Source: Porphyrobacter sp.
GTDB taxonomy: Bacteria; Pseudomonadota; Alphaproteobacteria; Sphingomonadales; Sphingomonadaceae
Assembly (NCBI GenBank): GCA_027533455.1
Contig: JAPZUC010000009.1
Coordinates: forward strand, 62,001-126,000
DNA length: 64,000 nucleotides
Direction of reading: 5' to 3'
Of this stretch, positions 34,242 to 43,454 are shown one piece after another; within the stretch, counting starts at the first letter, position 1; each line of letters begins with the position of its first letter. The position numbers and the translations under genes are program-made. The notes beneath the pieces are model-generated. The model was not told the origin of the DNA. It made no database searches and worked only from the letters and a program-made list of their open reading frames with translations.

Positions 34242-34558
34242 TTCTTTTCCGATCCCGCTGGGAATAGTCGCTGTCGCAATGCTTCGCTGGGCTTTTTCAT
34301 TTCGCCTTTAGGTAGCCGATCACCAGCCGCCCGTCTCGCGCGTCCGATACTTTTGGTACCGCAGATAGCATATCAAGTCGGCTAGCCTTTCAGCAACCCA
34401 CCTGCAAACTTACGTGCATTCATGCACGCATGTTGCATTGGGGGCGGAATTGCTGCAAGAAGAATGTGAAACGCGGGCCTCACAAAGAGGCAGCGCCAAA
34501 CTGGAGACGCCCTGTCCCCGCAAGGCAGTCCATACCAGCGGGATAGAGGGAAGAAGCG
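34242..34558. promoter_or_regulatory. Divergent promoter region with variant TetR-like site
   Basis: A 317-bp gap between the tetR start and the esterase start. At 34412-34433 is an imperfect dyad, ACGTGCATTC followed by ATG and CACGCATGT. Its left half matches the large operator's half-site ACATACATTC in 8 of 10 positions. The strong ribosome-binding site GAGGGAAG lies just before the esterase ATG. No further gene is seen. Confidence 0.45.
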
Positions 34559-35788
34559 ATGACACATCAGGCCCGATGGCATGAGACTGCCAAAAAGTGG
34601 TTGCGCATCACTTTCTTGTGCTTGTTTTTTGTGCTGGCGATCATGTGCGCGCTATTCGTACTCGGGGCCTTTTTCCCATCTGTTCCCTATGTTGGCCTCT
34701 TCGGATCGCTTGCCTTATCAATTTTCCCTGGCTGGGTCACACTCATCGCCTTGGTGGTTACGATCTTGCTGTGGTCATGGGGGCGGCGCGCCGTATGGCG
34801 TGCAGGTGGTGCAATCAGTTTGGCTGCTACTTTGGGCGGGATGTTTCTGCTGTGGGGATTGGCAGGCGTTGCTTGTAAGACCAGTGCATGCCCGACGGTG
34901 GCTCAGACATTTGGGCTGACCAACACCTTGGCCCAAATTGAGCCAGACGAAGTGGTCCTCTATGCGCGCGACCAGGGAGATGACCTGACGTTGCGCATTT
35001 TTCGACCTACCGGTCCTCGACCAGCAGGCGGATGGCCTGTCTATTTTCACATCCATGGTGGTGGATGGATTGGCGGATCGAATGCAGAACAGAGCGCAGA
35101 TATGCGCTGGTTTGCTGATCAGGGTTGGCTGGTTATTTCCGCAGGATACAGCCTTTCTAACGAGCAACGCCACCTGTGGGATCGCGTGACGGCTCAACTC
35201 GGCTGCGCCATGGCTTGGACACATGCTAATATCGGCGAGCGGGGAGGTAATATCAATCGCCTCGCACTGCGCGGCAATTCCGCCGGGGGTAACTTGGCGC
35301 TGAATGTCAGCTACCTTGCCAATGCCAGTAAACTACCGTCGATATGCGGTGGGACCACTCCTCGCGTCCGCTCAGTGACAGCTGTCTATCCCGGCATCGA
35401 TCTTCATGCGATCTATGAAAATCCTCACGCACTGATCGGCCCTGAAGTCCGCTCTATGGTCACACAATATACAGGCGGCTCGCCTCAGGATTTCCCCGAA
35501 CGCTATGCAGCAGTCAATACCGCGACGCACATCACTTCAGCCGCGCCGCCGACATTGATGATTGTAAGCGAGAATGACCATCTTGTGCCACTGGAGTCCA
35601 TGCGGCGATTCGCGTCTCAAGTTCGAGCAGCAGGGGTGGAAATTAAAACTGCTGACATCCCGTTTGCCGACCATGGTTTTGATCTAGTCGGCATCGGCAA
35701 TGAAATTGCGCGGCAAGCCGCGTTGCAGTTCATAACCGCCCATGATTCCGACCAGGTGTCAGGACCAAATGCGGGCGCGCATCCATGA
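34559..35788 (+). CDS. Membrane-anchored HSL-type alpha/beta hydrolase
   Basis: A 409-residue protein. About three hydrophobic helices occupy residues 15-105. A hormone-sensitive-lipase-family esterase domain follows. The oxyanion motif is FHIHGGGWIGGSN, the nucleophile serine lies in RGNSAGGN, the acid in SENDHLVPLES, and the histidine in ADHGFD. The membrane part suggests action on amphipathic esters at the inner membrane. It overlaps the acyl-CoA synthetase gene by ATGA (35785-35788). Substrate is unknown; short- to medium-chain acyl esters are the family norm. Confidence 0.86.
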   Translation: MTHQARWHETAKKWLRITFLCLFFVLAIMCALFVLGAFFPSVPYVGLFGSLALSIFPGWVTLIALVVTILLWSWGRRAVWRAGGAISLAATLGGMFLLWGLAGVACKTSACPTVAQTFGLTNTLAQIEPDEVVLYARDQGDDLTLRIFRPTGPRPAGGWPVYFHIHGGGWIGGSNAEQSADMRWFADQGWLVISAGYSLSNEQRHLWDRVTAQLGCAMAWTHANIGERGGNINRLALRGNSAGGNLALNVSYLANASKLPSICGGTTPRVRSVTAVYPGIDLHAIYENPHALIGPEVRSMVTQYTGGSPQDFPERYAAVNTATHITSAAPPTLMIVSENDHLVPLESMRRFASQVRAAGVEIKTADIPFADHGFDLVGIGNEIARQAALQFITAHDSDQVSGPNAGAHP

Positions 35789-37452
35789 ACGCGGTGTTAC
35801 CCTGTAGCGGTATGTCTCATGCAATTGGCCCAGACCGGCCAGCCATTCCTGAGGGCCTTATCGGTGACTGGCTGGATCTTGCAGCACAAACCTACGGGAC
35901 GCGGGATGCTCTAATAGCACCTGAGCAAGACATTCGCTGGACCTGGGCAGAATTGCGTGAACGGGTCGATGCATTTGCACGCGGTCTTTCGAGCCTCGGC
36001 CTGATTGTTGGCGATCGGGTCGGCATTTGCGCGCCAAATTGTATCGAATGGGTTTTGACTCAGCTGGCCACAGCTCGCCTCGGACTCATTCTGGTATCGA
36101 TCAATCCTGCATATCGAACCCATGAGCTGAAGCATGCGTTGCACTTGGCCGGAGTGCGAGCGCTCGTAACGGCGACACGCTTCAAATCCTCAGATTTTGT
36201 GGGGATGCTTAGCGAACTCATTCCGGCTTGCGTTTCAGACAGACCACGGCCTCTGTTTGATCCCTCGTTGCCGGATTTACGCTATGTCATCGAGATTGGC
36301 GAGGCGACGGCCGGTGCGCGGATCGGATTTGACACGCTTTTCAGCAGCATCCCTTTCGTCGACATGCCGACATTGGACGCCGATCAGGCGATAAATATCC
36401 AGTTTACCAGCGGCACGACGGGTGCCCCCAAGGGTGCCACACTGAGCCACCGCAACCTGCTGCACAACGCGTCCTGCGCCGCAGAGGCCATGAAGATGAC
36501 CTCCAAAGATCGGTTATGCATTCCGGTGCCGCTCTACCATTGTTTCGGCATGGTTCTCGGCGTGCTGGTGTGCCTCGTAAGCGGGGCCGCAATGGTCCTT
36601 CCAGGGCCGGCATTCGATGCAGAACGCGTTTTGCGAACAGTCGAGCAGGAACGTTGCACTGCCCTGCACGGCGTGCCGACGATGTTTCTGGCGATGCTCG
36701 ATCATCCCGACTTTGCCGCCTTTGACCTTTCAACGCTTCGCACGGGGATTGCGGCAGGCGCTCCATGTCCGGCGCCAATGATGCGCCGGATGATTGAATT
36801 CATGCACCTCACCGAGATTACGATCGGTTATGGCATGACAGAAACCAGCCCGTTGAGCACACAGACGCGGCCAGATGCCGATCTTGTGACGCGAACTGAA
36901 ACCGTTGGAATGATGATCCCTCACTTCGAAGGTCGGATCATCGATACGCAGGGCGCCATAGTGCCGTGCGGCGAGCCCGGCGAATATTGTTCACGAGGGC
37001 CAGGAGTGATGCTCGGATACTGGAATCAGCCTGAGGCAACGGCTGCGGCGATCCGGGATGGCTGGATGCTCAGCGGCGATCTTGCAACCATGGACGAGTT
37101 AGGACGCATCCGTATCGTGGGCCGCATCAAGGACATGATCATCCGAGGCGGTGAAAATATATATCCCGCTGAGGTCGAAGCCTTTCTGGCGACGCATCCT
37201 GCCATCGCCGATGTCGCCGTGTTCGGCATTCAGGACGATCGCTATGGCGAAAAGGTCTGCGCTTGGGTCCGACTGCGCCAACCTGCCGACAGCCGCGAAA
37301 TTCGCGAGTGGTGTGCGGGCAAGATCTCACACCACAAGATTCCCGCGCGCATCAGGATCGTTGACGAGTTTCCGATGACGGTCACTGGCAAAATCCAGAA
37401 ATACGCCATGCGCGATCACGAGCACCTAGACCTGACCGGAGAAACAACATGA
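35785..37452 (+). CDS. Acyl-CoA synthetase (ACSF2/FadD-like)
   Basis: A 555-residue AMP-forming ligase of the ANL superfamily, activating a carboxylic acid to its CoA thioester. Motifs: the P-loop QFTSGTTGAPKGATLSH near residue 210, YGMTETSP, SGDLATMDELGRIRI near 432, and the catalytic lysine near the C-terminus in TGKIQKYAM. It most resembles medium-chain fatty-acyl-CoA synthetases. It is translationally coupled to esterase genes on both sides by ATGA overlaps. It therefore probably activates the acid that those esterases release, pulling it into beta-oxidation. Confidence 0.93.
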   Translation: MNAVLPCSGMSHAIGPDRPAIPEGLIGDWLDLAAQTYGTRDALIAPEQDIRWTWAELRERVDAFARGLSSLGLIVGDRVGICAPNCIEWVLTQLATARLGLILVSINPAYRTHELKHALHLAGVRALVTATRFKSSDFVGMLSELIPACVSDRPRPLFDPSLPDLRYVIEIGEATAGARIGFDTLFSSIPFVDMPTLDADQAINIQFTSGTTGAPKGATLSHRNLLHNASCAAEAMKMTSKDRLCIPVPLYHCFGMVLGVLVCLVSGAAMVLPGPAFDAERVLRTVEQERCTALHGVPTMFLAMLDHPDFAAFDLSTLRTGIAAGAPCPAPMMRRMIEFMHLTEITIGYGMTETSPLSTQTRPDADLVTRTETVGMMIPHFEGRIIDTQGAIVPCGEPGEYCSRGPGVMLGYWNQPEATAAAIRDGWMLSGDLATMDELGRIRIVGRIKDMIIRGGENIYPAEVEAFLATHPAIADVAVFGIQDDRYGEKVCAWVRLRQPADSREIREWCAGKISHHKIPARIRIVDEFPMTVTGKIQKYAMRDHEHLDLTGETT

Positions 37453-38453
37453 CCGACGCTTCGCTCAGCCTGCCAGCACGGGCATTCGATCTTCCCCGCT
37501 CGCTCAGTGCCGAGGCGCGGAAAGTGCTCGCCAACGCCTATGCCAACAGAAAGCCTGCGCCATTCCCATCTCTTGACGACCCCGATGCTTGGATCAGCTT
37601 TGTAGCCGAGCGCGAGGCGCTAATCTCGCCGATGGTCGATGCCTTCGTTGCGGCACCTGGAGCGACGAGCGAACGGCTCGATATGGGCGGGGCGAGCGTC
37701 TGGCTTTGCTCCCCCGACGTCAGGCAGGAGCATCGCCCGAAAGCCATCTATCAGATCCACGGTGGTGGCTGGGTTTTCGGCCGAGGCAGCATTACGCACG
37801 CGATCACAAAATTGATGGCGATCAGCACTGGTTGCAACGTTTACGGTGTCGACTACCGGATGCCGCCGGAACACCCCTACCCGACCCCGCTCGATGATTG
37901 CCTGGCCGGTTATCGGGCGATGCTCGACCGGTTTGCCCCAGCGGACATTTTGATCGCAGGCCAATCGGCCGGGGGTAATCTTGCTGCGGCCCTGATGCTG
38001 CAGATACGCGATACAGGCCTGCCAGCACCGGCCGCACTGTTTCTGGACACGCCAGCGGTGGATCTGACAATGGCAAGCGACAGCCTCTACACGAACGAGG
38101 GATTGGACTCCGCTATTGGCATCGCTGACCTCCAAGGCGGGTTTCTATACGCTGGCCGCGCTGCGCTGGACCATCCCTATGTGTCACCGATCTACGGCGA
38201 CCTCTCGACCGGATTCCCGCCGACCTATCTGCGGACAGGTACGCGCGACCTGCTGTTGTCAGACACTGTTCGCTTTCACACGGCTCTGCGCAAAGCAGGG
38301 GTCAGCGCCGACCTTTATGTAGTTGAAGGGATGCCCCATGGCGGCTTCGATGGCACTACCGCCGCAACCACCGAAGATCAGGAGGCGAGAGCAGACCTGC
38401 TCCGCTGGATCAGCCTTCACTTCAATGACAATGGAAGCGCAAATGCCGCCTAA
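37449..38453 (+). CDS. HSL-type alpha/beta hydrolase (cytoplasmic)
   Basis: A 334-residue soluble esterase. HGGG motif in YQIHGGGWVFGRGS near residue 107, serine nucleophile in AGQSAGGN, acid in GTRDLLLSD, and histidine in GMPHGGFDG. No membrane helix or signal peptide is present, unlike the first esterase of the operon, so the two probably act in different compartments or on different esters. Its gene begins within the acyl-CoA synthetase stop (ATGA) and is last in the operon. It is convergent with rhaI, with 35 bp between stops. Confidence 0.9.
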   Translation: MTDASLSLPARAFDLPRSLSAEARKVLANAYANRKPAPFPSLDDPDAWISFVAEREALISPMVDAFVAAPGATSERLDMGGASVWLCSPDVRQEHRPKAIYQIHGGGWVFGRGSITHAITKLMAISTGCNVYGVDYRMPPEHPYPTPLDDCLAGYRAMLDRFAPADILIAGQSAGGNLAAALMLQIRDTGLPAPAALFLDTPAVDLTMASDSLYTNEGLDSAIGIADLQGGFLYAGRAALDHPYVSPIYGDLSTGFPPTYLRTGTRDLLLSDTVRFHTALRKAGVSADLYVVEGMPHGGFDGTTAATTEDQEARADLLRWISLHFNDNGSANAA

Positions 38454-38488
38454 GGCCATAACGCATCTTGCGCTGCGACGACGTCGGC

Positions 38489-39781
38489 TCAGACGATCCC
38501 CGCACCCAAGCCGACTGGTTTGCGCTCCTGTGCTTTGCGCCTCCGAAACTGGCTGAGGCGATAGGTTTCGAGCGCATCGATAGCCCCGCCCGCCTCTGCA
38601 CGCGCCTTGGCGATGATGGGGCCGACGTCGACATTATAGGCGCGGCGCAGCGTCTGAAACGCAATCATGGTGTCATTTGCTTCCTGCGCCGCGTGCAACG
38701 CCTCCCGGTCGACCAGCTGCGCCTTGGCAAAACACTGGGTGATCGCCTCCGCGCTTGAGAGCATGGACTCGATCGGGTCGGTCACATTGTGCGACTGGTC
38801 GATCATGTAGCTGGGGTTGAAACCATCCCGCGGGTCGAGTTCGGCTTCGACCAGTTCGTTAAACACAAGAAACAGCTGGTGCGGGTTGATCGAGCCGCTG
38901 TCCAAATCATCGTCGCCATACTTGCTGTCGTTGAAGTGGAACCCGCCGAGCTTCCCGAAGCGGTGGAGCCGGGCGACGATCTGCTCGATGTTCACATTGG
39001 GTGCGTGGTGACCCAGGTCGACGAGGCACTTGGCCTTGGGCCCCAGTTCCTGCGCGGCTAGGATCGAGCTGCCCCAATCGCTGATCACGGTCGAATAGAA
39101 AGCGGGCTCGAACATCTTGTGTTCGAGCAGCATCCGCCAATCATCAGGCAGCGCGGCATAGACCAGGGCAGCGGCCTCAAGATAGCGATCAAGACTGCGG
39201 CCCAAATCTTGCTGGCCGGGGAAGTTGGTGCCATCGCCCACCCAAACGGTGAGATCGGTCGAGCCGAGCTGGCGGCCGATTTCGATGCATTCGATGTTGT
39301 GCTCCACCGCCTGCAGGCGAGTGGCTTCATCCTGCGCGGCGAGTGAGCCATTGGCGTAGGTATGCGTTTGCCCCGGCTGATCCTGAAACGTGTTCGAATT
39401 GACCGCATCAAAGCCAAGGCCGAGGTGTGCCGCCTCTTCGCGCAGACCGGCGTAATCGCTGACATTGTCCCAAGGAAAATGAGGGCTGACGCGCGGCGTG
39501 ACCCGGCTCAGCTGCTGGATGACCGCGCAATCTTCCAGCTTCTCGTGGATGTTGGTCGGTTCGCCAGGGATCGGAAACTTGGCAAAGCGCGTCCCACCGC
39601 GCCCTGCACCCCATGACGGCACCGCCACCGAGAAGCCCGCGACCCGCGTCTTGATCGCGTCGATATCGATCCCGCCGCGAGCGAGCTTGCGGCCGAGCGC
39701 GGCGTAATCTTCCTCCAAAGCCTCGGTCTGGGCAGCGTTCATTTCAGCGATCAAATCGGCGCTGATAGGCAGGTTGGTCAT
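38489..39781 (-). CDS. rhaI: L-rhamnose isomerase (RhaI type)
   Basis: The start at ATG 39781 (ribosome-binding site GGGAGAGGA) gives MTNLPISADLIAEMNAAQTE and 430 residues. This is the Pseudomonas stutzeri-type L-rhamnose isomerase, with a xylose-isomerase-like TIM barrel. Metal-ligand regions are WVGDGTNFPGQ, LLEHKMFEPAFY, LVDLGHHAPNVNIEQ and GGFHFNDSKYGDDDLD. It converts L-rhamnose to L-rhamnulose in the cytoplasm. It lies downstream of, and is co-transcribed with, the bifunctional aldolase/dehydrogenase gene. Confidence 0.94.
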   Translation of the reverse strand: MTNLPISADLIAEMNAAQTEALEEDYAALGRKLARGGIDIDAIKTRVAGFSVAVPSWGAGRGGTRFAKFPIPGEPTNIHEKLEDCAVIQQLSRVTPRVSPHFPWDNVSDYAGLREEAAHLGLGFDAVNSNTFQDQPGQTHTYANGSLAAQDEATRLQAVEHNIECIEIGRQLGSTDLTVWVGDGTNFPGQQDLGRSLDRYLEAAALVYAALPDDWRMLLEHKMFEPAFYSTVISDWGSSILAAQELGPKAKCLVDLGHHAPNVNIEQIVARLHRFGKLGGFHFNDSKYGDDDLDSGSINPHQLFLVFNELVEAELDPRDGFNPSYMIDQSHNVTDPIESMLSSAEAITQCFAKAQLVDREALHAAQEANDTMIAFQTLRRAYNVDVGPIIAKARAEAGGAIDALETYRLSQFRRRKAQERKPVGLGAGIV

Positions 39782-39806
39782 CGCTTTTATCCTCTCCCTC
39801 GATGCC

Positions 39807-41918
39807 TCAGCGTGTGAAGGCCTGGGCGTTGCCAGCATCGACATTGATCATGTTGCCGGTCGATTTTGCGCTCATGTCCGAGCCTAGGAAATAGACCGCT
39901 TCGGCGATGTCTTCGGGTAGGACGTCGCGCTTCAGCATGGAACGCTGACGGTAGTGTTCTTCCAGTTCCTTACCGCTGTCGATTCCGTGGGCGCTGGCGC
40001 GTTCCTTGCGCCAGTCGCCGTCCCAGATCTTGCTGCCCTTGATCACGGCATCGGGGTTCACGGTGTTAACGCGGATGCCGTGAGGTGCGCCCTCCAGCGC
40101 AAGGCAGCGCGCTAAGTGGTTTGCCGCTGCCTTGGCGCTGGCATAGGCACTAGCGTTGGCGGCGGCAGCGACGCCGTTTTTCGAGCCGATGAACACGATC
40201 GAAGCCCCGCCCTGTGACTTCATCCGCTTCATCAGCGGCCAGGCGGCCTTGGCGGTGAGGAAATAACCCTGCGCCAACACATCGTAGTTGCGGTTCCACA
40301 GCTCGATCGTGGTTTCCTCGATCGGTGCGGATGCTGCAATCCCCGCGTTTGCCACGAGAATATCGAGCCCGCCGAACTCGCGCGCGGCGACTGCGATCGC
40401 GGCCTCGACCTGCGCCTCGTCGGTCACGTCACACATTGCAGTGCGCACCACGTCTTTGCCGAACTGCCTGGCAAAGCCTAAACGCACTTCTTCCATTGCA
40501 TCACCAGCGCGGTCCGCCAGCACCACGCAGGCGCCATCGCGCAGCAGGCGCGCAGCAGTTGCGGCGCCAATCCCGCCCGCGCCGCCAGTTACCAGCGCGA
40601 TCTTGCCGACCAGCGGTTTGGGCGCGGGCATGCGCTGCAGCTTGGCTTCCTCAAGCAGCCAATATTCGATGTCGAAGGCTTCCTGCTCATCCAGCGCGAT
40701 GTAATCACCAATCGCCTCGGCCCCGCGCATCACGTTGATGGCGTTACCATAAAACTCGCCCGCGAGCCGCGCGGTGGTCTTGTCGGTGGCAAAGGTGATG
40801 CGGCCGACCCCCGGCACCAGAACCACCACCGGATTGGAGTCGCGGATCGCGGGCGAGTTCACGCGTTTGCAGCGCGCGTAATAGCCCGCATACATGTCGC
40901 GATAATCAGCGATCTGCTGCTCCAGATAGGCATCATCCTGCAAGCGCGCCGGATCGAGCGTCAGCGGCGCGATCTTGGTGCGCAGGAAGTGATCCGGGCA
41001 CGACGTGCCCAGCGCGGCAAGGCGTTCAAAGTCTGCTGAACCGGAGAACTCCAGTGCCTCCGCATCGTCGGAGAAATCGCCCAGCTTGGTGCGCGCACCG
41101 GTCATGAAACCGCGCAGGCGTGGCATCAGGTCAGCCGCGATTGCGGCGCGCTCAGGATGTGGAGGCACCTTCTGCCCACCAAATGCCGGCTTGCCAGCCA
41201 TCTTACCGTTCAGGTAGTTTGCCGCATCGGCAATCAGCTGGACCGTATGTTCGTAACAGGCCTTGGCGCTGTCAGCCCAGCAGATGATCCCGTGGCCGGC
41301 CAGCATCACACCGTGCACGTGCGGATTCGCCGCGACATAATTGCGCAGCATCACCCCCAGCGTGTAGCCGGGGCGCTTCCACGGCAGCCAGCCGATTTTC
41401 CCGCCCCAGATGTCCTGCGTCGCCGCCTCCCCGCCAGACGACGCCGCCAGCGCGATGATCGCATCGGGGTGGACGTGATCAACATGGGCGAAGGGCAGCA
41501 GCGAGTGCAGCGGCGTGTCGATGCTCGCCGCGCGCGCATTCAGGTTGAAGGTGCAGTGGGGCAGATAACCAACCATTTTGTCGTCATCATCCGGCCCCGC
41601 ATAATGCGCCTCCAGACCCAGCAGCTTTGCCTGATAAAGCGTGGCAAACCCATCGAGCTTCATCGAGCCGATGTCCCCGCCGGATCCCTTGACCCACAGT
41701 ACTTCAACTGCCGCGCCGGTCAGCGGATCGGTCTCGGTGAGCTTGGCCGAGGTATTGCCGCCGCCGTAGTTGGTGACCGTCAGATCGCTGCCGAGCAGGT
41801 TGGAGCGGTAAAGCAGCAGCTCGGCCGGGCCGAGTGTGGCAGCGTGGGCATCGTCCCAGCGGCTCGAAGGAACGGCAAACGGAAGAGCAGCGGCGAAAAT
41901 CGGGGTTTGCGCGTTCAT
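39807..41918 (-). CDS. Bifunctional rhamnulose-1-phosphate aldolase / short-chain dehydrogenase (RhaEW type)
   Basis: The start at ATG 41918 (GAGGAT ribosome-binding site) gives 703 residues. Residues 1 to about 400 form a class II aldolase domain with LTVTNYGGGNTSAKL, WVKGSGGDIGSMK and the metal-binding HVDHVHPDAI and HGVMLAGHGII. Residues from about 430 form an SDR domain with ALVTGGAGGIGAATAARL, NAG, and the active-site YASAK. It splits rhamnulose-1-phosphate to dihydroxyacetone phosphate and L-lactaldehyde, and the SDR half oxidises lactaldehyde to L-lactate. This fused enzyme is known as RhaEW in other bacteria. It is divergent from rhaB across a palindrome-rich promoter. Confidence 0.93.
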   Translation of the reverse strand: MNAQTPIFAAALPFAVPSSRWDDAHAATLGPAELLLYRSNLLGSDLTVTNYGGGNTSAKLTETDPLTGAAVEVLWVKGSGGDIGSMKLDGFATLYQAKLLGLEAHYAGPDDDDKMVGYLPHCTFNLNARAASIDTPLHSLLPFAHVDHVHPDAIIALAASSGGEAATQDIWGGKIGWLPWKRPGYTLGVMLRNYVAANPHVHGVMLAGHGIICWADSAKACYEHTVQLIADAANYLNGKMAGKPAFGGQKVPPHPERAAIAADLMPRLRGFMTGARTKLGDFSDDAEALEFSGSADFERLAALGTSCPDHFLRTKIAPLTLDPARLQDDAYLEQQIADYRDMYAGYYARCKRVNSPAIRDSNPVVVLVPGVGRITFATDKTTARLAGEFYGNAINVMRGAEAIGDYIALDEQEAFDIEYWLLEEAKLQRMPAPKPLVGKIALVTGGAGGIGAATAARLLRDGACVVLADRAGDAMEEVRLGFARQFGKDVVRTAMCDVTDEAQVEAAIAVAAREFGGLDILVANAGIAASAPIEETTIELWNRNYDVLAQGYFLTAKAAWPLMKRMKSQGGASIVFIGSKNGVAAAANASAYASAKAAANHLARCLALEGAPHGIRVNTVNPDAVIKGSKIWDGDWRKERASAHGIDSGKELEEHYRQRSMLKRDVLPEDIAEAVYFLGSDMSAKSTGNMINVDAGNAQAFTR

Positions 41919-41986
41919 GGCGATCCTCGGACATGGGCGGGCGACGGGAATGCCGCTGTGGGAGTACCCATAACAATTGGATTGCA

Positions 41987-42016
41987 ATTGATCAATAATG
42001 ATTGGTAATGATCATT
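41987..42016. promoter_or_regulatory. Tandem palindromes in rhamnose divergent promoter (DeoR operator candidate)
   Basis: Two perfect 10-bp palindromes, ATTGATCAAT (41987-41996) and AATGATCATT (42007-42016), lie exactly 20 bp apart centre to centre, about two helical turns. Further ATTGG/CAATTG words lie just upstream. They sit between the rhaEW-type gene and rhaB starts, where a repressor would control both. The DeoR regulator encoded at 44642 is the natural candidate. Confidence 0.65.
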
Positions 42017-42038
42017 TCAGATTATCTGGGAGGGGGAA

Positions 42039-43454
42039 GTGCGGGCAGGTTCAACCATCGTCATCGACCTCGGCAAGACGCTGAGCAAGGTGAGCCTGTG
42101 GGATGCGGACGGGCACATGCTCGACCGCCAGGTGCGCCCCAATGCCCCGGTCGAGGTGAACGGCATCAGGCGGCTCGATGCGCCCGGGATCGGCGAATGG
42201 CTGATCGAGTCGCTGGGACATTATGCGGGGCACCCCGTCACTAGGATCGTCCCGGTGGGCCATGGTGCGGGGGTTGTGGCGCTAATTGATGAAGCCTTGG
42301 CCTTCTTGCCACTCGATTACGAACAGGACGTTCCGCCTGCCTACTTCGCCGCATACCGCAGGGAGCGCGATCCTTTCGCGATCACTGGCTCACCTGCCCT
42401 GCCCGACGGGCTGAATATCGGCAGCCAGTTGTGGTGGCTCGAACGCCTTGAACCTGACGCCATGGCCCGCGCCACCTTGCTCCCCTGGGCGCAGTACTGG
42501 GCGTGGTTCCTGACCGGCACCGCAGTGAGCGAAGTGACGAGCCTTGGCTGCCATTCCGATTTATGGGCCCCGCAGGAGGGCGATTTCTCGCTAATGGCAA
42601 AGCGGCTCGGGTGGGCTGAGCGGTTTGCGCCGCTGGTTGGGGCTGGCGATGTGGTGGGCACATTGCGGGAAGAGATTACGGAACGCACCGGCCTTTCTGC
42701 GCAGGTGCGGGTGCTGGCGGGCCTGCACGATTCAAACGCCGCGCTGCTGGCCGCGCGTGGCTTTTCCGAGATCGCCGACAACGAGGCCACGGTGCTGTCG
42801 ACCGGCACCTGGTTTGTCGCTATGCGCCTGCCTGCCACCCCGGTTGCCACTGCCGATTTGCCTGAAGCGCGCGATTGCCTCGTCAATGTCGACGTCGTCG
42901 GACGCCCGGTCCCCTCGGCGCGGTTCATGGGCGGGCGAGAGATCGAAACCCTGATCGAGCGTGATACGCGCCGGGTGGACATCAAGCCCGATCAGCCCGC
43001 ACTGCTCGCCGCTGTGCCGCAAGTGCTCGCGCATCCCCGGGTGATCCTGCCCACACTCGCCCGCGGCTTTGGCCCGTTCCCGGACAGCACATTCGAGTGG
43101 ATCAACCGCCCCACAAGCTGGGACGAACGGCGCGCGGCGGCGAGCCTTTATGCCGCGCTGGTGGCAGATACCGCGCTCGATCTGATCGGATCATCCGGGC
43201 GGCTGATCATCGAGGGCCGATTTGCTGAGGCCGAAGTGTTTGTCCGTGCGCTCGCCACCTTACGTCCTGACACCGCAGTGTTCACTGCCAATGCCCACAA
43301 TGACGTGTCCTTTGGCGCCTTGCGGCTGATCGAGCCCCGACTTGCGCCATCAGGCGAACTCGTGCGCGTCGAGCCGCTCCCCCACGACATTGCTCCCTAT
43401 CGCGCGCGCTGGCACGCCGAAGTTGCTGCCGCTGCCAAGAGGCCAACCGCATGA
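42039..43454 (+). CDS. rhaB: Rhamnulokinase (FGGY family)
   Basis: A 471-residue kinase phosphorylating L-rhamnulose with ATP. The start is GTG 42039 directly after GGGAGGGGGAA. The N-terminal ATPase motif is [21 protein letters not shown]. The FGGY-family regions include [17 protein letters not shown] and [11 protein letters not shown]. The second domain has [19 protein letters not shown]. It ends in ATGA overlap with lldD at 43451-43454. Assignment to rhamnulose rather than another ketose rests on the isomerase and aldolase next door. Confidence 0.9.
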   Translation: MRAGSTIVIDLGKTLSKVSLWDADGHMLDRQVRPNAPVEVNGIRRLDAPGIGEWLIESLGHYAGHPVTRIVPVGHGAGVVALIDEALAFLPLDYEQDVPPAYFAAYRRERDPFAITGSPALPDGLNIGSQLWWLERLEPDAMARATLLPWAQYWAWFLTGTAVSEVTSLGCHSDLWAPQEGDFSLMAKRLGWAERFAPLVGAGDVVGTLREEITERTGLSAQVRVLAGLHDSNAALLAARGFSEIADNEATVLSTGTWFVAMRLPATPVATADLPEARDCLVNVDVVGRPVPSARFMGGREIETLIERDTRRVDIKPDQPALLAAVPQVLAHPRVILPTLARGFGPFPDSTFEWINRPTSWDERRAAASLYAALVADTALDLIGSSGRLIIEGRFAEAEVFVRALATLRPDTAVFTANAHNDVSFGALRLIEPRLAPSGELVRVEPLPHDIAPYRARWHAEVAAAAKRPTA

